Made by a program: the position numbers and the translations under genes. This document shows positions 36,757-46,504 of a stretch of DNA of 64,000 nt, one piece after another. The notes beneath the pieces were generated by a model. The model had not been told where the DNA came from. It ran no database searches and saw only the letters and a program-made list of their open reading frames with translations. The stretch is from Methylosinus sp. PW1 (GTDB lineage Bacteria; Pseudomonadota; Alphaproteobacteria; Rhizobiales; Beijerinckiaceae). Positions within the stretch are counted from its first letter, which is position 1, and each line of letters starts with the position of its first letter. Where the stretch lies: assembly GCF_000745215.1 (NCBI RefSeq), contig NZ_JQNK01000002.1, positions 124,001 to 188,000 on the forward strand. Direction: 5' to 3'.

Positions 36757-38736
36757 CTACCAGAGCGCCGGTTGGCGCGAATAGAGCGACAGAGCCGGAT
36801 GATAATAGGGATCGTCGCGAATGGCGTCTCGCCAGCGGTCGCGGAAATAGTCGCGCTCCTTCGCATAGACGCTCATCGGACGAAACCTGGCCGAGCCGCG
36901 GGACGCCGATTCATAATGCAGCAGCCGCGCGGCCGGCTCATAGAGCGACGTCCAGTCGCGGTCGGCGAGACGCAGGCAGAGATCGGTGTCGTTGAACTCG
37001 ATCGGCAGATTGATCTCGTCGAAACCGCCGACCACGTCGAATTTGCGGCGCTCCAACGCCATGCAGGCGGCGGTGACGGCGGAGCACTCATGCGGAAGGC
37101 CGGCGCGGCCGAGCCATGAGGGCGCCTCCGGCGCGACCAGCGCGCCGAAATGGCCGGCGTCCTGGCCGAGCCCTATGGTGACGCCCGCATGCTGTATGCG
37201 GCCGTCGGGATAGAGCAGCAGCGCGCCGACGGCGCCCGTCTGCGGCGCCATGGCCCGGCGCCCCAGCGTCTCCAGCCAATCCGGGCTGACGACGACCGTG
37301 TCATTGTTGAGGAAGAGGACGACCTCGCCGCGCGAGGCGCGGACGGCGTCATTGTTGAGGCGTGCGAAATTGAACGGCTCCGGGCGCGACAGCACGCGCA
37401 CGCGCGGGTCTTTCTTCGCCTTTTCGAAAATGGCGAAGGTCTCCGGCTCGAGGCTGCCATTGTCGACAATGACGAGCTCGAAGGACGGATGCGTCGAGAG
37501 GCGCAAGACGCTCTCGACGCAAGGGGCGAGGAGATCGGCGCGGTCGCGCGTCAGCAATATGATGGAGACGCTCGGCGCCGGCTCTGCGGGTGCAGGCGGC
37601 GTGACGATCGGCGGTTCCGATTCTTCGTCGCGCGTGAGCAGCCAGCGGCGCAGATGCGCGATCTCCTCGCGGGCGAGGCGGAAGGGCGCCTTGCGCATTG
37701 CCGCGTCGATCGATTCTGAGGCGAGCGTCGAGGCGGCGTAGAAGGCGCAGCGGCCGAAATAGGGGCGCGCCGCCGCCAGCGTCGGGCTCCAATCGGGCGC
37801 AAAGCGCGGCCGCAGCCCGCTCTCTGTGCGCAGCAGCTCGTCGGCGTAGATCAGCTTCGTCTGCGGAGCGCGCGCGATCCGCGCCGCGAGCGCGGCGAAG
37901 GCGTGATCGGCCAATTCATCGCCCGCGCGCAGATGCGCGACGAAATCCGCCTCCGCGAGAAGTGGGAGCAGCTCGGCCTCGCTGCGCGCGAGGCGTGCGG
38001 GCGAAGGATAGGATTGGCGTTCGATAGAGGCGAGCGTGCGCGCCCATTGCTCTGGGGTCGCCTCAGCGCCGGAGAGGAGAATGGCGAAGCGCGGCGCGCC
38101 GCCCGGCGCGCCGCGCGGCGCGTCCAGGCCCGCGGGCTCGAAGGGACGGGCGCGGCGCGCGCGCCAATTCTCGAACGCGTCGAGCGGCTCGAAATTGCTC
38201 GCCCAATCGATCGCGCTCTCCGCCTCCGCGCGATAGCCGAAGAGCGTGGGCAGGAAATAGGACCAGAGCTTCGCGGGCTTGCGGCGCCAGACCCGGGCGA
38301 GCGCCTCGACGAGGCCGACCGGCCGCAAGCTCTCGATCGCAAAGCCGAAAGCGCCCGGCCTGTTGGTGGGGCTGATGAGAATCGCGCGCGCGCCGCGGGG
38401 CAGCGCGCCGATCCAGACGCCGGCGCCGGCCACGGGGCCGGGGAGAATGCGATCGATGACGCGATCTTTCGTCACGAAGCGCAGCACCGGCCGCACAGGA
38501 TCGTCGAGCAGGCTCGCGCGAAAGACGATCTCGACGAAAGGACGCGCGCCGAAGTCGCCCTCCACGCGCAGCCAGGGCTCCTTCGAGAGCGAGAAGAAGC
38601 GGCCGTCCTCAATGGCGACGTCCTTTTGCGGAAGGAGCGCGATTGCCTGCTTCGTCAAATGCGATCCAATTCTCGATCTGCGGCCCCCGCCGGCGATCGT
38701 CCTCTTGGGCGAGGGGCGCCGGCTTGTCAATGTCAT
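36757..38736 (-). CDS. Large glycosyltransferase family 2 protein
   Basis: A 659-residue protein. An N-terminal 210 residues of unknown, beta-rich character precede a first, degenerate GT2-like segment (FAILLSGAEATPEQWARTLASIERQSY to FADELLRTES; about 215-310). The functional GT-A domain comes last (about 390-600): SVSIILLTRDRADLLAPCVESVL, ELVIVDNGS, NFARLNNDAVRASRGEVVLFLNNDTVV (metal-binding acidic region) and EFNDTDLCLRLADRDW. Two-domain GT2 proteins of this kind serve lipopolysaccharide or capsule synthesis. No better start was found; the ATG at 38736 lies in one arm of an inverted repeat. Confidence 0.83.
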   Translation of the reverse strand: MTLTSRRPSPKRTIAGGGRRSRIGSHLTKQAIALLPQKDVAIEDGRFFSLSKEPWLRVEGDFGARPFVEIVFRASLLDDPVRPVLRFVTKDRVIDRILPGPVAGAGVWIGALPRGARAILISPTNRPGAFGFAIESLRPVGLVEALARVWRRKPAKLWSYFLPTLFGYRAEAESAIDWASNFEPLDAFENWRARRARPFEPAGLDAPRGAPGGAPRFAILLSGAEATPEQWARTLASIERQSYPSPARLARSEAELLPLLAEADFVAHLRAGDELADHAFAALAARIARAPQTKLIYADELLRTESGLRPRFAPDWSPTLAAARPYFGRCAFYAASTLASESIDAAMRKAPFRLAREEIAHLRRWLLTRDEESEPPIVTPPAPAEPAPSVSIILLTRDRADLLAPCVESVLRLSTHPSFELVIVDNGSLEPETFAIFEKAKKDPRVRVLSRPEPFNFARLNNDAVRASRGEVVLFLNNDTVVVSPDWLETLGRRAMAPQTGAVGALLLYPDGRIQHAGVTIGLGQDAGHFGALVAPEAPSWLGRAGLPHECSAVTAACMALERRKFDVVGGFDEINLPIEFNDTDLCLRLADRDWTSLYEPAARLLHYESASRGSARFRPMSVYAKERDYFRDRWRDAIRDDPYYHPALSLYSRQPALW

Positions 38737-38770
38737 GGTGAATGGAGCGCCTCGGCGCGATTCACCATGA
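38733..38770. promoter_or_regulatory. 11-bp perfect inverted repeat over the glycosyltransferase start
   Basis: TCATGGTGAAT (38733-38743) and ATTCACCATGA (38760-38770) are exact complements 16 bases apart. The left arm includes the start codon of the minus-strand glycosyltransferase. It may be an operator for the divergent promoters or a leader hairpin hiding the start. Confidence 0.45.
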
Positions 38771-38867
38771 AGGGGAGACTATTTCCGAGCGCGCGCGGCT
38801 CTATGTCAGCAGAGCGCTCGTCGTCGCGGGCGCGCCCTCGAGAGGCAATCCCAACAAGAGACACGCC

Positions 38868-41483
<2,616 letters not shown>

Positions 41484-41496
41484 GAGGAAAGAGCCG

Positions 41497-42360
41497 ATGG
41501 ATTGGCGTGAGAAATACGGGGTCGAGCCGGGCGGAAAGCTCCGCCTCTCCGATTACGACCCCTCGGACACGGGCAAGCAAAAGTCGCATGAGGAGGCGCT
41601 GCCCAAGATCAAGGACCATGTCGAGCGCATGGCCAAGCTGCAATATCTGCTCTACGCCGACGGCTCGCAGGCGCTGCTCATCGTGCTGCAGGGTCTGGAC
41701 GCCGCCGGCAAGGACGGCACCATCCGCCATTTGTTCTCCGGCATGAATCCGCAGGGTGTCTCCGTCGCCTGCTTCAAGCAGCCGACGCCGATCGAGCACG
41801 AGCATGATTTTCTCTGGCGCATCCACGCCCATGCGCCGTCCAAGGGCGGCGTCGTCATCTTCAACCGCTCGCATTACGAGGATGTTCTCGTCGTGCGCGT
41901 GCACAAGCTCGTTCCGCGGGACGTCTGGTCGAAACGCTATGACGAGATCAACGAGTTCGAGCATCTGCTGACGCGCGACGGCAATGTGAAGATTTTGAAG
42001 TTCTATCTGCACATCAGCCCGGAAGAGCAGCTCGCGCGCTTCAAGCAGAGGCTCGACGATCCCGCGCGCAATTGGAAGATCAGCGAGAGCGACTACACGG
42101 AGCGCGAATATTGGCCGCAATATGTGGAGGCCTATGAGGAGGCGCTGTCGCGCACCAGCACGAAGCACGCGCCCTGGTTCGTGGTTCCGTCGAATCACAA
42201 ATGGTTTCGCGATCTCGTCATCTCGCGCATCGTCGTCGACACGCTGGACGAGATGGGGCTGAAGCTGCCGCCGACGCGCGTCGATCTGGCGCAGATCACG
42301 AAGAAATATCACGCGGCCGTGGCCGATGTGAAAAACGGAACCTTCGGGAAGGGGAAGTAG
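41497..42360 (+). CDS. ppk2: Polyphosphate kinase 2 (class III-like, polyphosphate:AMP/ADP phosphotransferase)
   Basis: A 287-residue cytosolic P-loop kinase. The Walker A segment is LQGLDAAGKDGT (66-74); the lid/Walker B part is GGVVIFNRSHYEDVLVVRVHKLVP; KFYLHISPEEQLARFKQRLDDPARNWK and APWFVVPSNHKWFRDLVIS follow. Length and the order FDP-DT...LQELLYA-like N-terminus match class III PPK2 enzymes such as that of Meiothermus ruber, which phosphorylate both AMP and ADP from polyphosphate. Classes I-II remain possible. Placed directly behind the proton ATPase in one operon, so it could supply that pump with ATP from polyphosphate. Confidence 0.88.
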   Translation: MDWREKYGVEPGGKLRLSDYDPSDTGKQKSHEEALPKIKDHVERMAKLQYLLYADGSQALLIVLQGLDAAGKDGTIRHLFSGMNPQGVSVACFKQPTPIEHEHDFLWRIHAHAPSKGGVVIFNRSHYEDVLVVRVHKLVPRDVWSKRYDEINEFEHLLTRDGNVKILKFYLHISPEEQLARFKQRLDDPARNWKISESDYTEREYWPQYVEAYEEALSRTSTKHAPWFVVPSNHKWFRDLVISRIVVDTLDEMGLKLPPTRVDLAQITKKYHAAVADVKNGTFGKGK

Positions 42361-42379
42361 GGCCGGAGGCGGCCGCGCC

Positions 42380-42658
42380 TCAGTCTGCCTTGCGCTGCGA
42401 GGCGCCGTCGCTCTCGTCGCGGCGGCGGAAGCGCAGCACGGCGCCGGGCGCGCGATTGCGGGCGCTGATGCGGCTACGGCCGGTGCCGGTGAGCACATAG
42501 CGGCCGCGACTATCGTCCCAACGCATGAGATCGGCCGCTATGGCGCGTTGGCGCAGCGCCATGGTCATGGGATCCTGCACATGCGGCGGCGCGATGTCGC
42601 CATGCGCATCGACCTTCTTCAAGGCCTCGATCAGCGTGGTTTCTTGAGCGTCCGTCAT
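42380..42658 (-). CDS. Conserved small hypothetical protein
   Basis: A 92-residue basic protein without signal peptide or membrane helix. It has an acidic N-terminal half (MTDAQETTLIEALKKVDAHGDIAPPHVQDP) and an Arg-rich C-terminal half (GRYVLTGTGRSRISARNR, VLRFRRRDESDG). The middle, ALRQRAIAADLMRWDDSRGRYVLTGTG, has the look of a small winged-helix wing. GGAG stands before the ATG. No function can be assigned; similar short proteins seem to occur in Rhizobiales. Converges with ppk2. Confidence 0.6.
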   Translation of the reverse strand: MTDAQETTLIEALKKVDAHGDIAPPHVQDPMTMALRQRAIAADLMRWDDSRGRYVLTGTGRSRISARNRAPGAVLRFRRRDESDGASQRKAD

Positions 42659-42763
42659 CGCTCTCCGTATATGACGCCGATCGGCCCGAGGAGCAAGGAT
42701 TTTGAGCGAATGGCGTAGCCGAAGGTTAGCGCCGTCTTGCCGAAAGACGGCGCTCGGAACTGG

Positions 42764-43459
42764 TCAGCGAGCGGCCTCGGGGAGGCGACGCTTCCACCTT
42801 TCGCCGGCGCGCAGCTCTTTGTCGAGGACCCAGCGCAGCTGAATGGGGCGGCGGACGCGGCGGCCTTTCGGCTCGCTGTCAACGGCGGCAAGCCTTTCCA
42901 CGGGGATTGGCCTTTCCACAGCGACCGGCATGGCGATCGGCGCTCGCGGCTGTACGGCGATGGCCGCCGGCGTGGGCGCGCGGCGTGGCGCTGCCGGAGC
43001 CGCTTCCGCCGTCTTGCGCGGACGGCCGGGGCGCGCGCGCGCCGGCGCTGGCGTCGCAGCTTCGATCTCGGCCTCGATCTTCGGCTCGACGGCTTTCTTC
43101 ACGCCGCGCGGACGGCCGGGACCGCGGCGAACCGGCTCCTCCGGCTCTGGCTGCGGCGCGACGATCTCTATGAGGCTGGGAAGCACGCGGCCGGTCGTCG
43201 TCGTCGCGCCGGGCGTGGCTTCCGTCGTCACGGGCTCGGCCTTCTTGCCGAAGACGAGATCGGCCGCCTTCATCGCGGCTTCATAGCTGTCGTCGTGATG
43301 AACCTCGCGTTCCACGACTCGCGGCGCGAAGGTCGAAAGATCGAGAAATGCGGGCTTGGGATCGGGCGTCGCCTCGTCGAGCGGGCCGAGGCGACCCGCC
43401 GCCGCCTTGGCGGAGCGAGATTTGAATTCCTTGACGAAAGGGCGGACGATGCGGCGCAT
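42764..43459 (-). CDS. AT-hook DNA-binding protein of unknown function
   Basis: A 231-residue Pro/Ala/Arg-rich, largely disordered protein. Two AT-hook cores are visible: RRGPGRPRGVKK at 111-122 and RARPGRPRKT at 141-150, each with the minor-groove GRP flanked by basic residues. The conserved-looking ends are the N-terminal basic helix (MRRIVRPFVKEFKSRSAKAAAG) and the C-terminal RWVLDKELRAGERWKRRLPE. Together this suggests a nucleoid-associated or architectural factor binding AT-rich sites. The leader contains a 7-bp hairpin and the upstream region a 16-bp near-palindrome (separate entries), perhaps autoregulatory. Confidence 0.7.
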   Translation of the reverse strand: MRRIVRPFVKEFKSRSAKAAAGRLGPLDEATPDPKPAFLDLSTFAPRVVEREVHHDDSYEAAMKAADLVFGKKAEPVTTEATPGATTTTGRVLPSLIEIVAPQPEPEEPVRRGPGRPRGVKKAVEPKIEAEIEAATPAPARARPGRPRKTAEAAPAAPRRAPTPAAIAVQPRAPIAMPVAVERPIPVERLAAVDSEPKGRRVRRPIQLRWVLDKELRAGERWKRRLPEAAR

Positions 43460-43496
43460 GGGTCTCCGGCGTCGATAGGGGCGAAACGACTTCCGT

Positions 43497-43514
43497 CGGA
43501 CGATTGTTCGTCCG
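43497..43514 (-). promoter_or_regulatory. Leader hairpin of the AT-hook gene
   Basis: CGGACGA and TCGTCCG form a perfect 7-bp stem with the loop TTGT, ending about 38 bases before the ATG of the AT-hook gene on the minus strand. Confidence 0.4.
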
Positions 43515-43616
43515 AATCGGTCGGCCGGCTCCGAGTTTTCCCAGGATGAACGGAAATTCCGAACACGGGTAGAGTGGGCGAATACTTAGCCGATGTCGAG
43601 CGAAAATGCCCGCGCG

Positions 43617-43632
43617 GTGACAAATTTGTTAC
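43617..43632. promoter_or_regulatory. Near-perfect 16-bp palindrome
   Basis: GTGACAAATTTGTTAC has one mismatched pair. It lies between two divergent genes in an AT-richer spot, typical of a homodimer operator. The binding protein is unknown; the AT-rich centre also suits the neighbouring AT-hook protein. Confidence 0.4.
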
Positions 43633-43807
43633 TCTACCGCACGCGACGATAGATGCGGCGCGGCATATCTCTACTTTTTCGTGCGAATCACTTCGTGGGC
43701 GCGGCGCCGCCCAGACGTCCACGCCGCAGCGCAACCAAATGTGGGATTGAAGTCGTCCGCAGCGCCGCTAATTGCAGTGCGATATATGCAAAATCGGGAG
43801 CCGTATC

Positions 43808-44047
43808 ATGGAGTCCTGCGAACAGCCGCTGGCGTCGATGACATTCTGCGAGGCGGTGAGCTGCGTATGGGCGAAGGGTGAAACCGCGCTCAACTCGGTG
43901 CTGCAGACGCCCGCCACCGCGAGCATAGGCGATTGGGCGCTGACGCTGCTCGTCGGGCTCGTCCTGCTCAATCTCGTCATAATGCTGTTCAGGGCGGCTT
44001 TCCCACGTCGCCGCTTCGACGAGCGCGTCCCGACCTCTCGGGCATGA
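43808..44047 (+). CDS. Putative small single-pass membrane protein
   Basis: A 79-residue frame from the ATG at 43808 (MESCEQPLASMTFCEAV). It has one strong membrane helix (about 43-64: IGDWALTLLVGLVLLNLVIMLFRAAF) and a basic C-terminal tail (PRRRFDERVP), so the N-terminus would be outside. Two cysteines at 4 and 14 could be functional. An alternative start at 43772 adds a Cys pair (CDICK). There is no recognised family and no strong ribosome site, so coding status is moderate. Confidence 0.45.
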   Translation: MESCEQPLASMTFCEAVSCVWAKGETALNSVLQTPATASIGDWALTLLVGLVLLNLVIMLFRAAFPRRRFDERVPTSRA

Positions 44048-44092
44048 CGATCGAGGTCGTGGGAAGAGGTGAGCGGGCGGCCGAATTCGGCC

Positions 44093-44168
44093 TGGTGGAG
44101 CTGCGGGGAATCGAACCCCGGACCTCTGCAGTGCGATTGCAGCGCTCTCCCATCTGAGCTACAGCCCC
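44093..44168 (-). tRNA. tRNA-Ala (CGC)
   Basis: A 76-nt cloverleaf on the minus strand with encoded CCA. The acceptor is GGGGCTG/CAGCTCC (with one G-T), the D-arm AGCTCAGATGGGAGAGC, the anticodon loop ATCGCAC with anticodon CGC for GCG codons, and the T-arm CCGGGGTTCGATTCCCCG. GCG is very frequent in this high-GC DNA. Confidence 0.95.
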
Positions 44169-44405
44169 GTTCCGAGGCGCTGGATACTTCGGCGCCTATC
44201 CGGCTGTCAATCCGCTCCGCGTCGAAATCGTTCCCCCGTCCGAAATGCCTGCGCCCGACGGCCGAGCCGGAGCTTTCCCGCTCGGGGCGGGCTCGGGACC
44301 GCGAGGCCGAGCGCGTCATGGCCGCGCCAGAGGCGCTCGGGGATTGCGGCGGCGGAGCAGGAAGGATAGAGAATTCTCACGAATTCGACCGTTGGAAGCG
44401 CAACG

Positions 44406-44696
44406 ATGCAATATGCCGTAGCCAATCTCATCTTCACGATCATCGATCTCTATTGGTGGGTCGTCATTGCAATGGCGGTCATGTCCTGGCTCATCGCCTT
44501 CGATGTGGTGAACACCAGATCGCGTGTCGTCTACTCGCTGTGGAACGCGCTGAACGCGCTGACCGAGCCGGTGCTGCGGCCGATTCGCAGCGTGCTGCCG
44601 AGCCTGGGCGGAATGGACATCTCGCCCATCATCCTGCTGCTCGCGCTGCAATTCCTGCGCAATCTCGTCGCCGGCCAGCTCGGCGGCCTAGGCTGA
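44406..44696 (+). CDS. yggT: YggT family membrane protein
   Basis: A 96-residue inner-membrane protein with two helices (about 8-30 and 70-88). The family segment VVYSLWNALNALTEPVLRPIRSVLPSLGGMDISPIILLLALQFL is characteristic. The YggT family is linked with cell-shape and osmotic functions, but the mechanism is unknown. A DUF167 gene follows by one base, the standard yggT-yggU pair. Confidence 0.9.
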   Translation: MQYAVANLIFTIIDLYWWVVIAMAVMSWLIAFDVVNTRSRVVYSLWNALNALTEPVLRPIRSVLPSLGGMDISPIILLLALQFLRNLVAGQLGGLG

Positions 44697-44697
44697 C

Positions 44698-45027
44698 ATG
44701 ACACAGGCCGCGGCCTGGAGCGCGGAGGGCGACGGAGTCGTTCTCTGGGTTCGGCTGACGCCCAAGGGCGGTCGCGACGCCGTGGAAGGCGTCGAGCGTC
44801 TCGCCGACGGCCGGGCGGTGCTCAAGGCCAGGGTGCGGGCGGCGCCCGAGGATGGGCGCGCCAATGACGCGCTGGTCGAACTTGTCGCCGAGACGATCGG
44901 CGCGCCGCGCAGAACCGTGTCGATCGCCTCCGGCCACACGGCGCGGCTGAAAAAGCTCTTCATCGCGGGCGATCCCGCACGGCTCCTCGCAGCGCTGGAG
45001 AAGACCGGCGCGACAAGAAATGGTTGA
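44698..45027 (+). CDS. DUF167/UPF0235 family protein (YggU-like)
   Basis: A 109-residue soluble protein with the DUF167 core VVLWVRLTPKGGRDAVEGVERLADGRAVLKARVRAAPEDGRANDALVELVAETIGAPRRTVSIASGHTARLKKLFIAG. The function is unknown; the fold is a small alpha/beta domain. It starts one base after the yggT stop and is followed 3 bases later by the mesaconyl-CoA hydratase gene, so the three genes form one unit. Confidence 0.9.
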   Translation: MTQAAAWSAEGDGVVLWVRLTPKGGRDAVEGVERLADGRAVLKARVRAAPEDGRANDALVELVAETIGAPRRTVSIASGHTARLKKLFIAGDPARLLAALEKTGATRNG

Positions 45028-45030
45028 GGC

Positions 45031-46083
45031 ATGAGCAAGTCGAAGGTCGGAAATTTTTTCGAGGATTTCTCGCTGGGTCAGGTGATCCGCCACGCCGCGC
45101 CGCGCACGGTGACGGCGGGCGACGTCGCGCTCTACACGGCGCTCTATCTGCCGCGCTTCGCCGTCCAATCCTCGGCGGCCTTCGCCCAGGCGATCGGCTA
45201 TAGGGAAGCGCCGATCGACGATATTCTCGTCTTCCATTTCGTGCTCGGCAAGACCGTGCCGGACGTCTCGCTGAACGCCATCGCCAATCTCGGCTATGCG
45301 GATTTCAAATTTCTCGCGCCCGTCTATCCGGGCGACACGCTGACGGCGAGCTCCGAGGTCATCGGCCTCAAGGAGAACTCCAATAAGGAGACCGGCGTCG
45401 TCTATGTGCGTTCCACCGGCAAGAATCAGCGCGGCGAGACGGTGCTCGACTACGCCCGCTGGGTGATGGTGAAGAAGCGCGACAAGGACGCCCCCGTCGG
45501 GCCGGAGGTCGTGCCGACGCTGCCGAAATCCGTCGCCCCCGCCGATCTCGGCAAGGCCGTGCCGGCGATAAACGTCGCCGCCTATGACAAGGATTTGGCC
45601 GGCTCGCCCTATTTCTGGGGCGATTATGAAGTGGGCGAGAAGATCGACCATATCGACGGAATGACCGTGGAGGAGGCCGAGCATCAGATCGCCACGCGCC
45701 TCTACCAGAACAATTCCAAGGTCCATTTCAACCAATATTACGAGGCGCAGGGCCGTTTCGGCAAGCGCATCATCTATGGCGGGCATGTGATCTCGCTCGC
45801 CCGCGCGCTCTCTTTCAACGGTCTCGAGAACGCCTTTCACATCGCGGCGGTGAATGGCGGGCGCCATGTCAATCCGCTGTTCGCCGGCGGCACCGTCTTC
45901 GCTTGGTCGGAAGTGCTGGACAAGGCCGAGATTCCAGGCCGCTCGGATATTGGCGCGTTGCGCCTGCGGCTCGTCGCCACCAAGGACCACCCGCCGGCGG
46001 ATTTCCCGCTGACGACGGCCGAGGGCAAGCCGCATCCGGACGTGCTGCTCGACCTCGACTATTGGGCGGTTCTGCCGCGCTGA
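45031..46083 (+). CDS. mch: Mesaconyl-CoA hydratase (MaoC double-hotdog)
   Basis: A 350-residue enzyme of the MaoC dehydratase family in its double-hotdog form. The sequence (GNFFEDFSLGQVIRHAAPRTVTAGDVALYTALYLPRFAVQSSAAFAQAIGY, DDILVFHFVLGKTVPDVSLNAIANLGYADFKFL, then YFWGDYEVGEKIDHIDGMTVEEAEHQIATRLYQNNSKVHFN) matches mesaconyl-CoA (beta-methylmalyl-CoA) hydratases. They turn mesaconyl-CoA to beta-methylmalyl-CoA in the ethylmalonyl-CoA pathway for acetyl-CoA assimilation and glyoxylate regeneration in serine-cycle methylotrophs. The second domain has a possible catalytic His in KVHFNQYYE. The other pathway genes are elsewhere. Confidence 0.88.
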   Translation: MSKSKVGNFFEDFSLGQVIRHAAPRTVTAGDVALYTALYLPRFAVQSSAAFAQAIGYREAPIDDILVFHFVLGKTVPDVSLNAIANLGYADFKFLAPVYPGDTLTASSEVIGLKENSNKETGVVYVRSTGKNQRGETVLDYARWVMVKKRDKDAPVGPEVVPTLPKSVAPADLGKAVPAINVAAYDKDLAGSPYFWGDYEVGEKIDHIDGMTVEEAEHQIATRLYQNNSKVHFNQYYEAQGRFGKRIIYGGHVISLARALSFNGLENAFHIAAVNGGRHVNPLFAGGTVFAWSEVLDKAEIPGRSDIGALRLRLVATKDHPPADFPLTTAEGKPHPDVLLDLDYWAVLPR

Positions 46084-46090
46084 CGAAAAG

Positions 46091-46123
46091 GGGCGGCGGC
46101 CGGAGAACCGACCGCCGCTTTGT
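46091..46123 (+). terminator. Weak terminator hairpin after mch
   Basis: An imperfect GC stem (GCGGCGG with CCGG against CCG-A-CCGCCGC) with the loop AGAA, followed by TTTGTCTCT, about 8 bases past the mch stop. Confidence 0.45.
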
Positions 46124-46156
46124 CTCTCCCCTGGGAGCGCAGTGGAGAGGTGTTGC

Positions 46157-46357
46157 TCAGTGGAGCGTCTTCAGCCATTCATCCACGTCTTTTTGAACGG
46201 CTTCCTTGCTTTTCCCGTAGCGTTTCTGCAATTCGCCTTCGAATTGGTCGCGCTTGCCCTGGATTCTGGTCAGATCGTCATCGGTCAAGTCGCCCCATTT
46301 CTCTTTGATCTTGCCCGTGGCCTGCTTCCAATTGCCTTGGATCTGGTTCCACTCCAT
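46157..46357 (-). CDS. CsbD family stress-response protein
   Basis: A 66-residue highly charged helical protein that matches the CsbD family throughout: MEWNQIQGNWKQATGKIKEKWGDLTDDDLTRIQGKRDQFEGELQKRYG. CsbD-like proteins are induced by general stress, osmotic shock or stationary phase; the molecular role is unknown. GAGGAG lies 8 bases before the ATG. It stands alone between two plus-strand genes. Confidence 0.9.
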   Translation of the reverse strand: MEWNQIQGNWKQATGKIKEKWGDLTDDDLTRIQGKRDQFEGELQKRYGKSKEAVQKDVDEWLKTLH

Positions 46358-46504
46358 CTTTTTTCTCCTCTGCTGGGGCGCGTCTATTTGCGAGCGCCGC
46401 AGGATCGGATGACAATTCTTGCCGATGGAGATGGTTCCATCGCCCTTCGCCGCGCTCGAGCGCGGCGCTATCTGTTCTCACATCGTGGAATGAAAGGTCG
46501 TGTC

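Larger units (their letters stand above)
43460..43807. other. Intergenic region upstream of the AT-hook gene
   Basis: 348 bases separating the AT-hook gene from the small membrane protein gene. It contains several dyads: 43497-43514, 43551-43561 (CGGAA-A-TTCCG) and 43617-43632. No RNA gene or longer ORF was recognised. Confidence 0.5.
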
